Below, piece by piece: positions 1 to 7,631 of a stretch of 13,917 bases of DNA. Made by a program: the position numbers and the translations under genes. Where the stretch lies: assembly GCA_903897565.1 (NCBI GenBank), contig CAIUCF010000643.1:1-13917 (forward strand), in the 5' to 3' direction. The stretch is from an uncultured Rhodospirillales bacterium (GTDB lineage Bacteria > Pseudomonadota > Alphaproteobacteria > ATCC43930 > CGMCC-115725). Within the stretch, counting starts at the first letter, position 1. Each line of letters starts with the position of its first letter. The notes beneath the pieces were generated by a model. It worked only from the letters and a program-made list of their open reading frames with translations, was not told where the DNA came from and made no database searches.

Positions 1-18
1 CACAACCTTCGCGGTCTC

Positions 19-38
19 TGGGGACGGCCCCCTCCCCA
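19..38. other. Inverted repeat upstream of the importer operon
   Basis: A perfect 6-bp inverted repeat, TGGGGA (19-24) and TCCCCA (33-38), is separated by 8 bases and lies about 60 bp before the probable start of the ATPase gene. It could be an operator half-site pair or a small RNA hairpin. No T-run follows, so a terminator is unlikely. The first 97 bases contain no gene that I can support. The upstream edge is cut, so the promoter may be outside the window. Confidence 0.25.
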
Positions 39-97
39 CTGGCACGGATCTTGATAGCTCCAACCCCGTCCGCGTGACAGCAAAGGTCTTATCCTGC

Positions 98-1657
98 ATG
101 CCTCTCGATCCCGATCAGGAACCGCGGCCGCTGTTGAGTTTGCGCGGGATCGTCAAGCAGTTCCCGGGCTGCCTCGCCAATGACCGGGTCGACCTGACCG
201 TCGCGCCCAACGAGATCCACGCGCTGCTCGGCGAGAACGGCGCCGGCAAGAGCACACTGGTCAAGATCATCTACGGCGTCATGAAGCCCGATGCCGGGGA
301 AATCCGCTGGCAGGGCGAGACGGTGTCGATCCTCAACCCGGCGCATGCCCGCCGTCTCGGCATCGGCATGGTGTTCCAGCATTTCTCGCTGTTCGAGGCG
401 CTGACCGTGACCGAGAACATTGCGCTCGGCCTCAACGACAAGGTGGATCGCATCGGCTTGCGCGCCCGCATCGCCGAGATTTCCGAGAGCTACGGGTTGC
501 CGCTCGATCCGGATTCCGCGGTCCACGACCTCTCGGTCGGTGAGCGCCAACGCATTGAGATAGTGCGCTGCCTGCTGCAGAAGCCGAAACTGCTGATCAT
601 GGACGAGCCGACCTCGGTGCTGACGCCGCAGGAGGTCGAGAAGCTGTTCACGGTGCTGCGCCGGCTCGCCGCCGAGGGCTGCTCGATCCTTTATATCAGC
701 CACAAGCTCGAGGAAATCCGGGCGCTGTGCGACACGGCCACGATCATGCGGCTGGGCCGCGTCGTCGCCCATTGCACGCCGCGTGACAAGACCGCCAAGG
801 AACTGGCCGAGCTGATGATCAGCGCCGAGCTCAAGCCCAAGGCGCATAAGCGCGACGTCGCCGTCGATGCGCCGCCGCGGCTGATCCTCGACAGGTTGAC
901 CATTCGCTCGACCCACCAGTTTGGCACCGATTTAAAATCGGTCACCTTCTCGGTCGCCGCCGGTGACATCCTCGGCATCGCGGGGATCGCCGGCAACGGC
1001 CAGACCGAGCTGATGGACGCGCTGTCGGGCGAGGTCCTGGCGGGCAGGCCCGAGACGATCGTGCTCGACACCACGCCGATCGGCCATCTCGGCCCGCGCG
1101 AGCGCCGCAAGCTCGGCGGCTGCTTCGTGCCCGAGGAACGCAACGGCCATGGCGCGGTGACCACCATGACCCTGGCCGAGAATGGCTTTCTCTCGGCCCA
1201 TGCCAATTCCGCGCTGGCCCGGCTCGGCTTTGTCGACCAGGCGCGCACCGACGCCTTCGCCCGCGGCATCATCGAGCGCTTCGACGTCCGCACCACCGGG
1301 CCGGACGCCCAGGCGCAGTCGCTGTCAGGCGGTAATCTGCAAAAATTCCTGGTCGGCCGCGAGGTTCAGCAGAACCCGAGCGTGCTGGTCATCAACCAGC
1401 CGACCTGGGGCGTCGACGCCGGCGCCGCTGTCGCCATCTACGACGCCATCGTCCAGCTCTCTGACGCCGGCACCGCTGTCGTCGTCATCTCACAGGATCT
1501 CGACGAAATCTTCCTACTCTGCGACCGTATCGCGGTGATCGCCGGCGGGCGTGTCTCGGTGCCGATTCCGGTGCGCTACGCCAGTATCGAGAAAATCGGG
1601 CTGTTGATGGGCGGCATTCCCGCCTCGAATCCGGAAGGGGCAGAACGCGTTGTTTAA
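98..1657 (+). CDS. BMP/nucleoside-type ABC importer, double ATP-binding protein
   Basis: This is the cytoplasmic energising subunit of a purine/nucleoside-type importer, with two fused ABC domains (519 aa, normal for the RbsA/YufO-like family). Domain 1 is complete: Walker A GENGAGKST (45-53), Q-loop Q94, signature LSVGE (145-149), Walker B with D169 and catalytic E170, H-loop H202. Domain 2 is degenerate: the Walker A lysine is replaced in GIAGNGQT (296-303), the signature LSGGNLQK (409-416) is intact, and Walker B reads VINQPTWGVD (431-440) with Gln in place of the catalytic Glu. This asymmetry is normal for the family. ATG 98 is preferred because AAAGG lies at 82-86; an in-frame GTG at 74 would add 8 residues but has no visible ribosome site. 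The 3' end overlaps the first permease gene by 8 bases. The family assignment is firm; the substrate is inferred from the neighbouring purine genes. Confidence 0.93.
   Translation: MPLDPDQEPRPLLSLRGIVKQFPGCLANDRVDLTVAPNEIHALLGENGAGKSTLVKIIYGVMKPDAGEIRWQGETVSILNPAHARRLGIGMVFQHFSLFEALTVTENIALGLNDKVDRIGLRARIAEISESYGLPLDPDSAVHDLSVGERQRIEIVRCLLQKPKLLIMDEPTSVLTPQEVEKLFTVLRRLAAEGCSILYISHKLEEIRALCDTATIMRLGRVVAHCTPRDKTAKELAELMISAELKPKAHKRDVAVDAPPRLILDRLTIRSTHQFGTDLKSVTFSVAAGDILGIAGIAGNGQTELMDALSGEVLAGRPETIVLDTTPIGHLGPRERRKLGGCFVPEERNGHGAVTTMTLAENGFLSAHANSALARLGFVDQARTDAFARGIIERFDVRTTGPDAQAQSLSGGNLQKFLVGREVQQNPSVLVINQPTWGVDAGAAVAIYDAIVQLSDAGTAVVVISQDLDEIFLLCDRIAVIAGGRVSVPIPVRYASIEKIGLLMGGIPASNPEGAERVV
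1633..1640 (+). promoter_or_regulatory. Shine-Dalgarno supporting a TTG start
   Basis: GGAAGGGG ends 9 bases before the TTG codon at 1650. The next in-frame ATG of the permease is near 1758 and would remove the first membrane helix. This ribosome site therefore supports TTG initiation inside the last codons of the ATPase gene. Confidence 0.6.
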
Positions 1658-2735
1658 GATCGAGCCCCGCGGCTATTCCTCGCGCTTCTGGAGCATCGGT
1701 TCGCCGATCCTGGCCCTGGCGCTGACGATCCTGCTGACGGGGGTCATCTTCGCCGCCATGGGCCAGCCACCGCTGATCGCCGTCTACACCTTCCTGGTGG
1801 CGCCGCTCTTGGAGCATAACGGCCTTGCCGCGCTCGCCATCAAGGCGGCGCCGCTGATCATTATCGGCGTCGGGCTGTCGCTGTGCTACCGGACCAATGT
1901 CTGGAACATCGGCGCCGAGGGCCAGTTCACGCTCGGCGCGATCTTCGGCGGCGCTCTCGCCTTGGCCTTCCCCGACGCGCCGGCCGGCCTGCTGTTCCCG
2001 GCGATGCTGGTGATGGGCATGCTCGGCGGCATGCTGTGGGCGGCGATCCCGGCGCTGCTGCGGACCCGCTTCAATGCCAACGAGATCCTCACCAGCCTGA
2101 TGCTGCATTACGTGGCGAGCCTGCTGCTGGTCTATCTCGTGACTGGGCCGCTGAAGGACCCGCATGGCTTCGGCTTCCCGCAGAGCGCGCTATTCTCCAG
2201 TGCCGCCACGACGCCGATCATCGTCCCGAGAACGGGCGTCCATCTCGGCTGCGCCCTGGCACCGGTGATTGCCGCGCTCGGCTGGCTGCTGCTCAACAAA
2301 TCCGTGCTCGGCTTTCAGCTACGGGTCGTCGGCCAGGCGCCGCGCGCCGCGCGCTTCGCCGGGTTCAGCGAGAACCGGCTGATCTGGACCGCGATGCTGA
2401 TCAGCGGTGGGCTTGCCGGCCTCGCCGGGATCTTCGAGGTCGCGGGGCCGGTCGGCCAGCTGACGACCACGATTTCGCCGGGCTACGGCTTCACAGCCGT
2501 CATCGTCGCCTTTCTCGGCCGCATCAATCCGATCGGCGTGATCTTCGCGGGGCTGCTGCTGGCGCTGTCCTATCTCGGTGGCGACGCCGCCCAGATCGAT
2601 CTCGGCCTGCCCAACGCCGTGACCGGCATCTTCCAGGGCATCCTGCTGTTCTTCCTGCTCGGCTGCGACCTGCTGATCCTGTATCGGGTCAAGCGCGTGC
2701 GTCCCGCCGCCGCCCTCGCCGGAGCCGCGCCATGA
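1650..2735 (+). CDS. ABC importer permease 1 (NupP/YufP-like, BPD_transp_2)
   Basis: This inner-membrane permease (361 aa) of the BMP-type importer belongs to the branched-chain/ribose/nucleoside permease superfamily. Several hydrophobic segments are visible, for example about 17-37, 62-80, 112-135, 150-166, 197-216, 246-264, 278-306 and 324-345. Family signatures are NVWNIGAEGQFTLGA (83-97) and ANEILTSLMLHYVA (143-156). The start is TTG with the Shine-Dalgarno GGAAGGGG upstream, overlapping the end of the ATPase gene by 8 bases. The stop overlaps the start of the second permease (ATGA-type), which indicates translational coupling. It should form a heterodimer with the next gene product. The transported compound is not readable from the sequence; purine bases or nucleosides are inferred from context. 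Confidence 0.92.
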   Translation: MFKIEPRGYSSRFWSIGSPILALALTILLTGVIFAAMGQPPLIAVYTFLVAPLLEHNGLAALAIKAAPLIIIGVGLSLCYRTNVWNIGAEGQFTLGAIFGGALALAFPDAPAGLLFPAMLVMGMLGGMLWAAIPALLRTRFNANEILTSLMLHYVASLLLVYLVTGPLKDPHGFGFPQSALFSSAATTPIIVPRTGVHLGCALAPVIAALGWLLLNKSVLGFQLRVVGQAPRAARFAGFSENRLIWTAMLISGGLAGLAGIFEVAGPVGQLTTTISPGYGFTAVIVAFLGRINPIGVIFAGLLLALSYLGGDAAQIDLGLPNAVTGIFQGILLFFLLGCDLLILYRVKRVRPAAALAGAAP

Positions 2736-3655
2736 TGTTCTTCCTGACGAGCCTGCTGGTCAGCGTCATCGCCGCCTCGACGCCGCTGATGCTGGCGGCG
2801 ACCGGAGAGCTGATCGCCGAAAAGGCCGGCGTGCTCAATCTCGGCGTCGAGGGCATGATGCTGGTCGGCGCGGTCACCGGCTTCGTCGTCACCCATATCA
2901 CCGGCAGCACCACGCTCGGCATCCTCGCCGCGATCCTGGCCGGCGCCGGCATGGCCCTGATCTTCAGCGTCCTGACCCTGACGATCCTTGCCAACCAGAT
3001 TGCCACCGGCCTGGCGCTGACCTTGTTCGGCAAGGGATTCAGCTCGCTGCTCGGGCGCAATTATGTCGGCATCGCCGGCCCGACCCTGCCCAAGCTCGAC
3101 ATCCCCGGGCTGTCGACGATCCCGTTCCTCGGCCCGGTGCTGTTCGGCCATGACGTGCTGATCTACCTGTCCTTCGCGCTGCTGGCGGCGACCGCCTGGT
3201 TCCTGTATCGCACCCATGCCGGGCTGATCCTGCGCGCGGTCGGCGATTCCCATAACGCCGCGCACGCCATCGGCTATCCGGTGATCCGGATTCGCTACGC
3301 CGCGACACTGTTCGGGGGCGCCATGGCTGGGCTCGCCGGGGTCTATATGTCGCTGTCCTACAGCCCGATGTGGGCCGAGGACATGGTGGCGGGCCGCGGC
3401 TGGATCGCGCTGGCGCTGGTGGTGTTCGCGGCGTGGCGGCCGTTCTGGCTGTTCGTCGGCGCCTATCTGTTCGGCGGCATCATGTACCTGTCGCTCTACG
3501 TCCAGGGCATCGGCATACCGGTGCCCTCGGCCTTAGTCTCGGCGCTGCCCTATCTCGGCACGATCGTGGTTCTGGTGATCATCTCGAGGGACCGCCGCCG
3601 CATCCGCCTCAATCAGCCGGCCAGCCTGGGCAAACCGTTCCATGCAACAGCCTGA
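2732..3655 (+). CDS. ABC importer permease 2 (NupQ/YufQ-like, BPD_transp_2)
   Basis: This is the second inner-membrane permease (307 aa), partner of the preceding one. Its hallmark near the N terminus is GELIAEKAGVLNLGVEGMML (25-44), typical of NupQ/YufQ-like proteins. NQIATGLALTLFG (88-100) and GRGWIALALVVFAAWRP (221-237) follow. Helices are visible about 4-22, 39-57, 62-84, 142-158, 190-207, 225-255 and 268-285. The frame is open far upstream, but ATG 2732 is the sensible start: GGAG lies at 2721-2724, the start overlaps the stop of permease 1, and the protein then has family length. An immediate second ATG (2735) is an alternative. The C terminus is a short basic tail. Confidence 0.92.
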   Translation: MMFFLTSLLVSVIAASTPLMLAATGELIAEKAGVLNLGVEGMMLVGAVTGFVVTHITGSTTLGILAAILAGAGMALIFSVLTLTILANQIATGLALTLFGKGFSSLLGRNYVGIAGPTLPKLDIPGLSTIPFLGPVLFGHDVLIYLSFALLAATAWFLYRTHAGLILRAVGDSHNAAHAIGYPVIRIRYAATLFGGAMAGLAGVYMSLSYSPMWAEDMVAGRGWIALALVVFAAWRPFWLFVGAYLFGGIMYLSLYVQGIGIPVPSALVSALPYLGTIVVLVIISRDRRRIRLNQPASLGKPFHATA

Positions 3656-3752
3656 GCCTCAGCCGGCCGCGGTATCGAGTGGTGCCGTTCTGGCCGGAGA
3701 ATTGCTTGTATTTCAGTAGCTAATCCCGGGCGACCCGCCCGATCACGCGAAT

Positions 3753-3760
3753 GGGGAGAG
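3753..3760 (+). promoter_or_regulatory. Shine-Dalgarno deciding the BMP protein start
   Basis: GGGGAGAG ends 5 bases before ATG 3766. An in-frame ATG at 3751 overlaps this purine run and would put five residues in front of the twin-arginine signal, so 3766 is chosen. Confidence 0.6.
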
Positions 3761-3765
3761 ACAGT

Positions 3766-4848
3766 ATGGATCGTCGGCAATTTCATAAAATCCTGGGCGC
3801 CGGGCTCGCAGCCGCGAGTCTGCCGAGCCTGATCCGGCCGGCCTTCGCCGATGGCCCGCTGCAGGTCGGCTTCGTCTATCTCGGGCCGGTCGGCGATTTC
3901 GGCTGGACCTATCAGCACAATGTCGGCTGTCAGCAGGCGCAGGCGCATTTCGGCGACAAGGTGAAGACGACCTACGTAGAGAATGTCCCCGAGGGTCCGG
4001 ATTCCGAGCATGTCATCGCCGACCTCGCCGCCAAGGGCAACAAGCTGATCTTCACGACCTCGTTCGGCTACATGAACTACACCCTGAAGGTCGCCAAGCA
4101 GTATCCGGACGTGTTCTTCGAGCATTGCACCGGCTACATGCGCGACAAGAACGTCTCGACCTACAATATCCGCTTCTACCAGGGCCGCTACGTTCAGGGC
4201 GTGATCGACGGCAAGCTCACCAAATCCGGCCTGGTCGGCTATATCGGCTCGATCCCGGTGCCGGAAGTGGTCCAGGGCATGAACGCCTTCCTGCTCGGCA
4301 TGCGCAGCGTCTATCCCACCGCCAAGCTCAAATTCATCATGATCAATTCCTGGTACGACCCGGGCAAGGAAGGCGACGCTGCCAAGGCGCTGATCGACCA
4401 GGGCTGCGATGTCATCACCCAGCACACCGATTCGCCGACGCCGCTGCAGACCGCCAAGGCGCGCGGCATCAAGGCCTTCGGCGAAGCCACCGACATGACC
4501 AAATTCGCACCGGAAACGCAGCTGACCGCCGACGTCAACGACTGGGGCGGCTATTACATCAAGCGTATTCAGGATGTGCTCGACGGCAAATGGACGAGCA
4601 CCGACACCTGGGGCGGCTTCGATTCCGGCATGCTGTCGATGGCGCCGTTCGCCAACATGCCCGACGACGTCAAGGCGCTGGCCGAACAGGCCGTCGCTGA
4701 CATCAAATCGGGCAAGAACAAGGTCTTCGTCGGCCCGCTCACCGACCAGAGCGGCAAGCTGCAGCTGCCGGCCGGCCAAGTCATGGATGACGGCACCCTG
4801 TCCGGCCTGCAATGGTTGGTCGAGGGCGTCGAAGGCAAGCTGTCGTAA
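3766..4848 (+). CDS. BMP family ABC importer substrate-binding protein, Tat-exported
   Basis: This is the periplasmic binding protein (360 aa) of the importer, BMP/PnrA-like family (PF02608). Residues 1-28 look like a Tat signal: DRRQFHK carries the twin-arginine pattern, a weakly hydrophobic stretch GAGLAAASLP follows, and AFA-DG gives a signal peptidase I site after A28. There is no lipobox cysteine, unlike many Gram-positive and spirochaete BMP proteins. The mature part begins PLQVGFVYLGPVGDFGW, a typical BMP first strand and binding loop. GYIGSIPVPEVVQGMNAF (158-175) and the hinge region TWGGFDSGMLSM are also family-like. The gene follows the permeases after a 110-bp gap and so may have its own promoter, although I could not identify convincing boxes. 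Close homologues bind nucleosides or purine bases; the adjacent deaminases favour a purine ligand here, by inference. Confidence 0.92.
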   Translation: MDRRQFHKILGAGLAAASLPSLIRPAFADGPLQVGFVYLGPVGDFGWTYQHNVGCQQAQAHFGDKVKTTYVENVPEGPDSEHVIADLAAKGNKLIFTTSFGYMNYTLKVAKQYPDVFFEHCTGYMRDKNVSTYNIRFYQGRYVQGVIDGKLTKSGLVGYIGSIPVPEVVQGMNAFLLGMRSVYPTAKLKFIMINSWYDPGKEGDAAKALIDQGCDVITQHTDSPTPLQTAKARGIKAFGEATDMTKFAPETQLTADVNDWGGYYIKRIQDVLDGKWTSTDTWGGFDSGMLSMAPFANMPDDVKALAEQAVADIKSGKNKVFVGPLTDQSGKLQLPAGQVMDDGTLSGLQWLVEGVEGKLS

Positions 4849-4871
4849 GGGGGCTTGCGCATCCTCTGTCT

Positions 4872-4953
4872 CGTCATCCCCGCGCAGGCGGGGATCCATC
4901 GTGCCGACGCCCGAACGGCTGAGGCATGGATTCCCGCTTTCGCGGGAATGACG
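4872..4953. repeat. REP-like paired-hairpin element, copy 1
   Basis: This 82-bp element begins CGTCAT and ends ATGACG. It contains two stem-loops: TCCCCGC (4877-4883)/GCGGGGA (4888-4894) with loop GCAG, and ATTCCCGC (4930-4937)/GCGGGAAT (4942-4949) with loop TTTC. The centre is unrelated to the other copies apart from flanking GGATCCA and CATGGAT. It lies between the BMP gene and guaD. The two hairpins differ in sequence, but each is internally paired. Short palindromes of this kind are common dispersed repeats in proteobacterial genomes and are not coding. Confidence 0.85.
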
Positions 4954-4994
4954 ATGGGGGGCGGGGGAGGGCTTATCGGAGCGTGGTTTCCCAC

Positions 4995-6260
4995 ATGAAA
5001 GCCATCCGCGGCCGCTTGCTCGACTTCGCCGATGGGGAGCGCTATCGCTATGTCGAAGATGGGGTCATCCTGGTCGCGGATGGCCGAATTCAGGCGATCG
5101 GCGAGTGGTCGGTACTTTCTCGTGACCTGCCGCCCGGAACGCCCATCGACGATCACGCCGGCAGGCTGATCCTGCCCGGCTTCATCGATCTCCATATCCA
5201 TTTGCCGCAGACCCGCGTCATCGCGTCCTACGGCACCCAATTGATGGAGTGGCTGGAGCGCTACACCTTCGTCGCCGAGCAAGCCTATGCCGATCCCGCG
5301 CATGCCGCGGCAGGGGCGGCGTTCTTCCTTGACGAATTGCGCCGCAACGGCACGACCACCGCTGTCGTCTACGGTTCGGTCCATCCCGGCTCGGCCGAGG
5401 CTTTGTTCGCTGAAGCCGCCCGCCGCGGCATGGCGATGATCGCCGGCAAATCGATGATGGATCGCAACGCGCCCGCAGCGCTGCGGGATACGGCGCAAGG
5501 GTCCTACGACGAGGCGAAGGATCTGATCACGCGCTGGCATGGCCGCGAACGCCAGCATTACGCCGTCACCCCGCGCTTCGCCGTGACCTCGACCCCGGCG
5601 CAGCTCCAGGCCGCGGGCGCCCTGCTGCGTGAGCATCCTACGGTCTATCTTCAGACCCATCTCGCTGAAAACCACGATGAAATCGCCGCGGTCGCCAAAC
5701 TGTTCCCGGCGGCGCTCGACTATACCGACGTCTATTATCAGGCGGGCTTGTTGGGGCCGCGCAGCCTGTTCGGCCATTGCCTGCATCTTTCCATGCGCGA
5801 GCTCGACCGGCTCGCCGAGACCCGCTCGGTGGCGGTTTCCTGCCCGACCTCGAACCTGTTCCTCGGCTCCGGCTTGTTCGATCGCGCCGGCATGCTCGGC
5901 CGCGACAAGCCGGTCCGGGTCGGCCTCGCCACCGATGTCGGCGGCGGCACCAGCTATTCGCTGCTGCGCACCGGGGCCGAGGCCTACAAGGTCGCGCAGC
6001 TGCGTGGCCATACCCTCTCCGCAGTCGCGGCCTTCGCCCAGATCACCCGCGGCAACGCCGAGGCGATCGGGTTCGAGCACGAGATCGGCACCCTGGAGCC
6101 CGGCTCCTATGCCGATCTCGTGGTGATCGATGCGACCGCCACGCCGGCGATGGCGCATCGCATGGAAACGGTCGAGAGCCTCGAGGAGGAGCTGTTCGTG
6201 CTCCTGACCCTGGGCGATGACCGCAATATCGCCGCGACCTATGTCGTGGGGGAGCGGTGA
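4995..6260 (+). CDS. guaD: Guanine deaminase
   Basis: This enzyme hydrolyses guanine to xanthine and ammonia in the cytoplasm (421 aa, usual length for bacterial GuaD of the metallo-dependent amidohydrolase superfamily). The GuaD signature is clear: PGFIDLHIHLPQT (61-73) with zinc ligands H67 and H69, then YGTQLMEWLERYTF (79-92). Other active-site elements are TPRFAVTS (192-199, guanine-contacting Arg), THLAEN (221-226, H222/E225), FGHCLHLS (259-266, H261) and ATDVGGGTS (312-320, catalytic/zinc D314). The frame is open back into the repeat, but ATG 4995 gives the normal N terminus. GGAG at 4978-4981 is the nearest ribosome site; GTG 4983 is an alternative start. The gene is flanked on both sides by REP-like elements and probably belongs to the transporter transcript. 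Confidence 0.95.
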   Translation: MKAIRGRLLDFADGERYRYVEDGVILVADGRIQAIGEWSVLSRDLPPGTPIDDHAGRLILPGFIDLHIHLPQTRVIASYGTQLMEWLERYTFVAEQAYADPAHAAAGAAFFLDELRRNGTTTAVVYGSVHPGSAEALFAEAARRGMAMIAGKSMMDRNAPAALRDTAQGSYDEAKDLITRWHGRERQHYAVTPRFAVTSTPAQLQAAGALLREHPTVYLQTHLAENHDEIAAVAKLFPAALDYTDVYYQAGLLGPRSLFGHCLHLSMRELDRLAETRSVAVSCPTSNLFLGSGLFDRAGMLGRDKPVRVGLATDVGGGTSYSLLRTGAEAYKVAQLRGHTLSAVAAFAQITRGNAEAIGFEHEIGTLEPGSYADLVVIDATATPAMAHRMETVESLEEELFVLLTLGDDRNIAATYVVGER

Positions 6261-6296
6261 AGCGCAAATGCTCGCGGGTCGACACAACTCTCTCCC

Positions 6297-6378
6297 CGTC
6301 ATCCCGGCGAAAGCCGGGATCCACCAGGCAACCGCGTCGTTCGCCGAGACATGGATCCCGGCTTTCGCCGGGATGACG
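6297..6378. repeat. REP-like paired-hairpin element, copy 2
   Basis: This is an 82-bp element, the same length as copy 1. It has the stems ATCCCGGC (6301-6308)/GCCGGGAT (6313-6320), loop GAAA, and ATCCCGGC (6355-6362)/GCCGGGAT (6367-6374), loop TTTC. The ends are CGTC and GACG. It occupies nearly the whole gap between guaD and the allantoate amidohydrolase-type gene, and its end lies 2 bases before that gene's Shine-Dalgarno. Relative to copies 1 and 3 the stem reads CCCGGC instead of CCCCGC, with the matching change on the other arm. Confidence 0.87.
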
Positions 6379-6380
6379 TT

Positions 6381-6386
6381 GGAGGG
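6381..6386 (+). promoter_or_regulatory. Shine-Dalgarno adjoining repeat copy 2
   Basis: GGAGGG lies 9 bases before ATG 6396 and directly after the second hairpin of the repeat. It selects this ATG over an in-frame ATG at 6351 that is inside the repeat. A folded hairpin this close could affect ribosome access. Confidence 0.55.
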
Positions 6387-6395
6387 ACGGCGGGC

Positions 6396-7631
6396 ATGAC
6401 TGTCCTCGCACCGGAAATCCTCGCCCGGCTCGACGCACTTGCGGCGATCACGGCGGAGCCGGGCAAGCTGACGCGGATGTTCCTCACCCCTGAGCATGCC
6501 CGCGCCAATGCGCTGGTGAGCGGCTGGATGACCCAGGCGGGGATGAGTGCGCGGATCGATGCGATCGGCAACGTCGTCGGCCGCTACGAGGGGCTCGCGC
6601 CCGGCGCGCCGGCGCTGTTGCTCGGCTCGCATCTCGACACAATCCGCGACGCCGGGCGCTATGACGGCATGCTTGGCGTCGTCGCGGCGATCGCCTGCGT
6701 CGGCGATCTCCATCGCCGCGGCGTGCGGCTGCCCTTCGCGATCGAGGTGGTCGGTTTCGGCGACGAGGAGGGGGTGCGCTTCGGCGCGACCTTGTTGGGC
6801 AGCCGCGCCTTGGCCGGGACTTTCGACCCGGCGCTGCTCGACCGCCGCGACGATGCCGGCATCTCGATGCGCGCGGCGCTGACCAGCTTCGGCCTCGATC
6901 CCGACGCCATTGCGACGGCGGCGCGGCGGCGCGAGGATTTCCTCGGCTATCTCGAATTCCACATCGAGCAAGGCCCCGTCCTCGAGCAGCAGGGCCTCGC
7001 GGTCGGCCGCGTCACCTCGATCAGCGGCGCGACCCGGCTCAAGGCGATGATCACGGGCGAGGCCGGCCACGCCGGCACGGTGCCGATGGGCAGCCGCCGC
7101 GACGCCCTTGCCGCCGCCGCCGCCTGCATCCTCGCCGTCGAGCGGCTGTGTTCCGGCATTCCCGGCCTGGTCGGCACCGTCGGTCGGATCGAGGCCGGGC
7201 CCGGCGAGGTCAACGTCATCCCGGGCAGCGCCGGCTTCACCCTCGACATCCGCGCGCCGGAAGATGGGCTGCGCCACGCCACATTGGCGGCGCTGGAGGC
7301 CGAATTCGCGGCAATTGCCGTCACGCGCAGCGTCGCCCTGCGTTTGGAGCCGTTCCATGACAGCCCCGCCGCGCCCTGCGCGCCCTGGCTGATGGCGCAG
7401 ATCGACGCCGCGATCGCGGCGGAGGGCATCACGCCCTTCGCGCTCGCCAGTGGAGCCGGGCATGACGGCCTCGCAATTCAGGCGATTGCCGATATCGCCA
7501 TGATTTTTCTTCGTTGCGCCGGCGGGATCAGCCATAACCCGGCGGAAGCGATTAGCCTTGGCGATGCCGAGATCGGCGCGCGGGTATTGTTGCGGGTGAT
7601 CGAAGACTTCAAGGAGCGCGCGGCCGCATGA
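6396..7631 (+). CDS. M20 zinc amidohydrolase, allantoate amidohydrolase / N-carbamoyl-amino-acid hydrolase type
   Basis: This is a binuclear-metal M20 hydrolase (411 aa) of the AllC/HyuC group. It is most likely allantoate amidohydrolase, which releases ammonia and CO2 from allantoate in the late ureide steps of purine catabolism. Motifs in order: GSHLDT (77-82, metal H79), GRYDGMLGV (87-95, bridging D90), DEEGVRFGATLLGSRALAG (123-141, E124/E125), EFHIEQGPVLE (187-197, H189), GHAGTVPM (224-231, dimerisation/substrate loop), GEVNVIPG (270-277), SGAGHDGLA (352-360) and GGISHNPAE (376-384, H380). All canonical metal residues are present. It starts shortly after a repeat with a good Shine-Dalgarno and overlaps the next gene by 4 bases (ATGA). 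The alternative is an N-carbamoyl-L-amino-acid hydrolase; sequence inspection cannot separate these, and the choice rests on the purine context. Confidence 0.85.
   Translation: MTVLAPEILARLDALAAITAEPGKLTRMFLTPEHARANALVSGWMTQAGMSARIDAIGNVVGRYEGLAPGAPALLLGSHLDTIRDAGRYDGMLGVVAAIACVGDLHRRGVRLPFAIEVVGFGDEEGVRFGATLLGSRALAGTFDPALLDRRDDAGISMRAALTSFGLDPDAIATAARRREDFLGYLEFHIEQGPVLEQQGLAVGRVTSISGATRLKAMITGEAGHAGTVPMGSRRDALAAAAACILAVERLCSGIPGLVGTVGRIEAGPGEVNVIPGSAGFTLDIRAPEDGLRHATLAALEAEFAAIAVTRSVALRLEPFHDSPAAPCAPWLMAQIDAAIAAEGITPFALASGAGHDGLAIQAIADIAMIFLRCAGGISHNPAEAISLGDAEIGARVLLRVIEDFKERAAA

Noticed and set aside
1883..2731. N-terminal extension of the second permease frame by 283 codons
   Set aside because: The extension overlaps permease 1 in another frame and is Arg/Pro/Ala-rich nonsense; the ATG at 2732 with GGAG and family length is the true start.
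3663..3697. CCGGCC ... GGCCGG inverted repeat after permease 2 as a terminator
   Set aside because: Each arm is itself palindromic, the loop is about 23 bases and no T-run follows, so the pairing is weak evidence in GC-rich DNA.
3613..4899. Minus-strand open frame opposite the BMP gene
   Set aside because: No recognisable domain; it mirrors third-position GC bias of a well-supported binding-protein gene.
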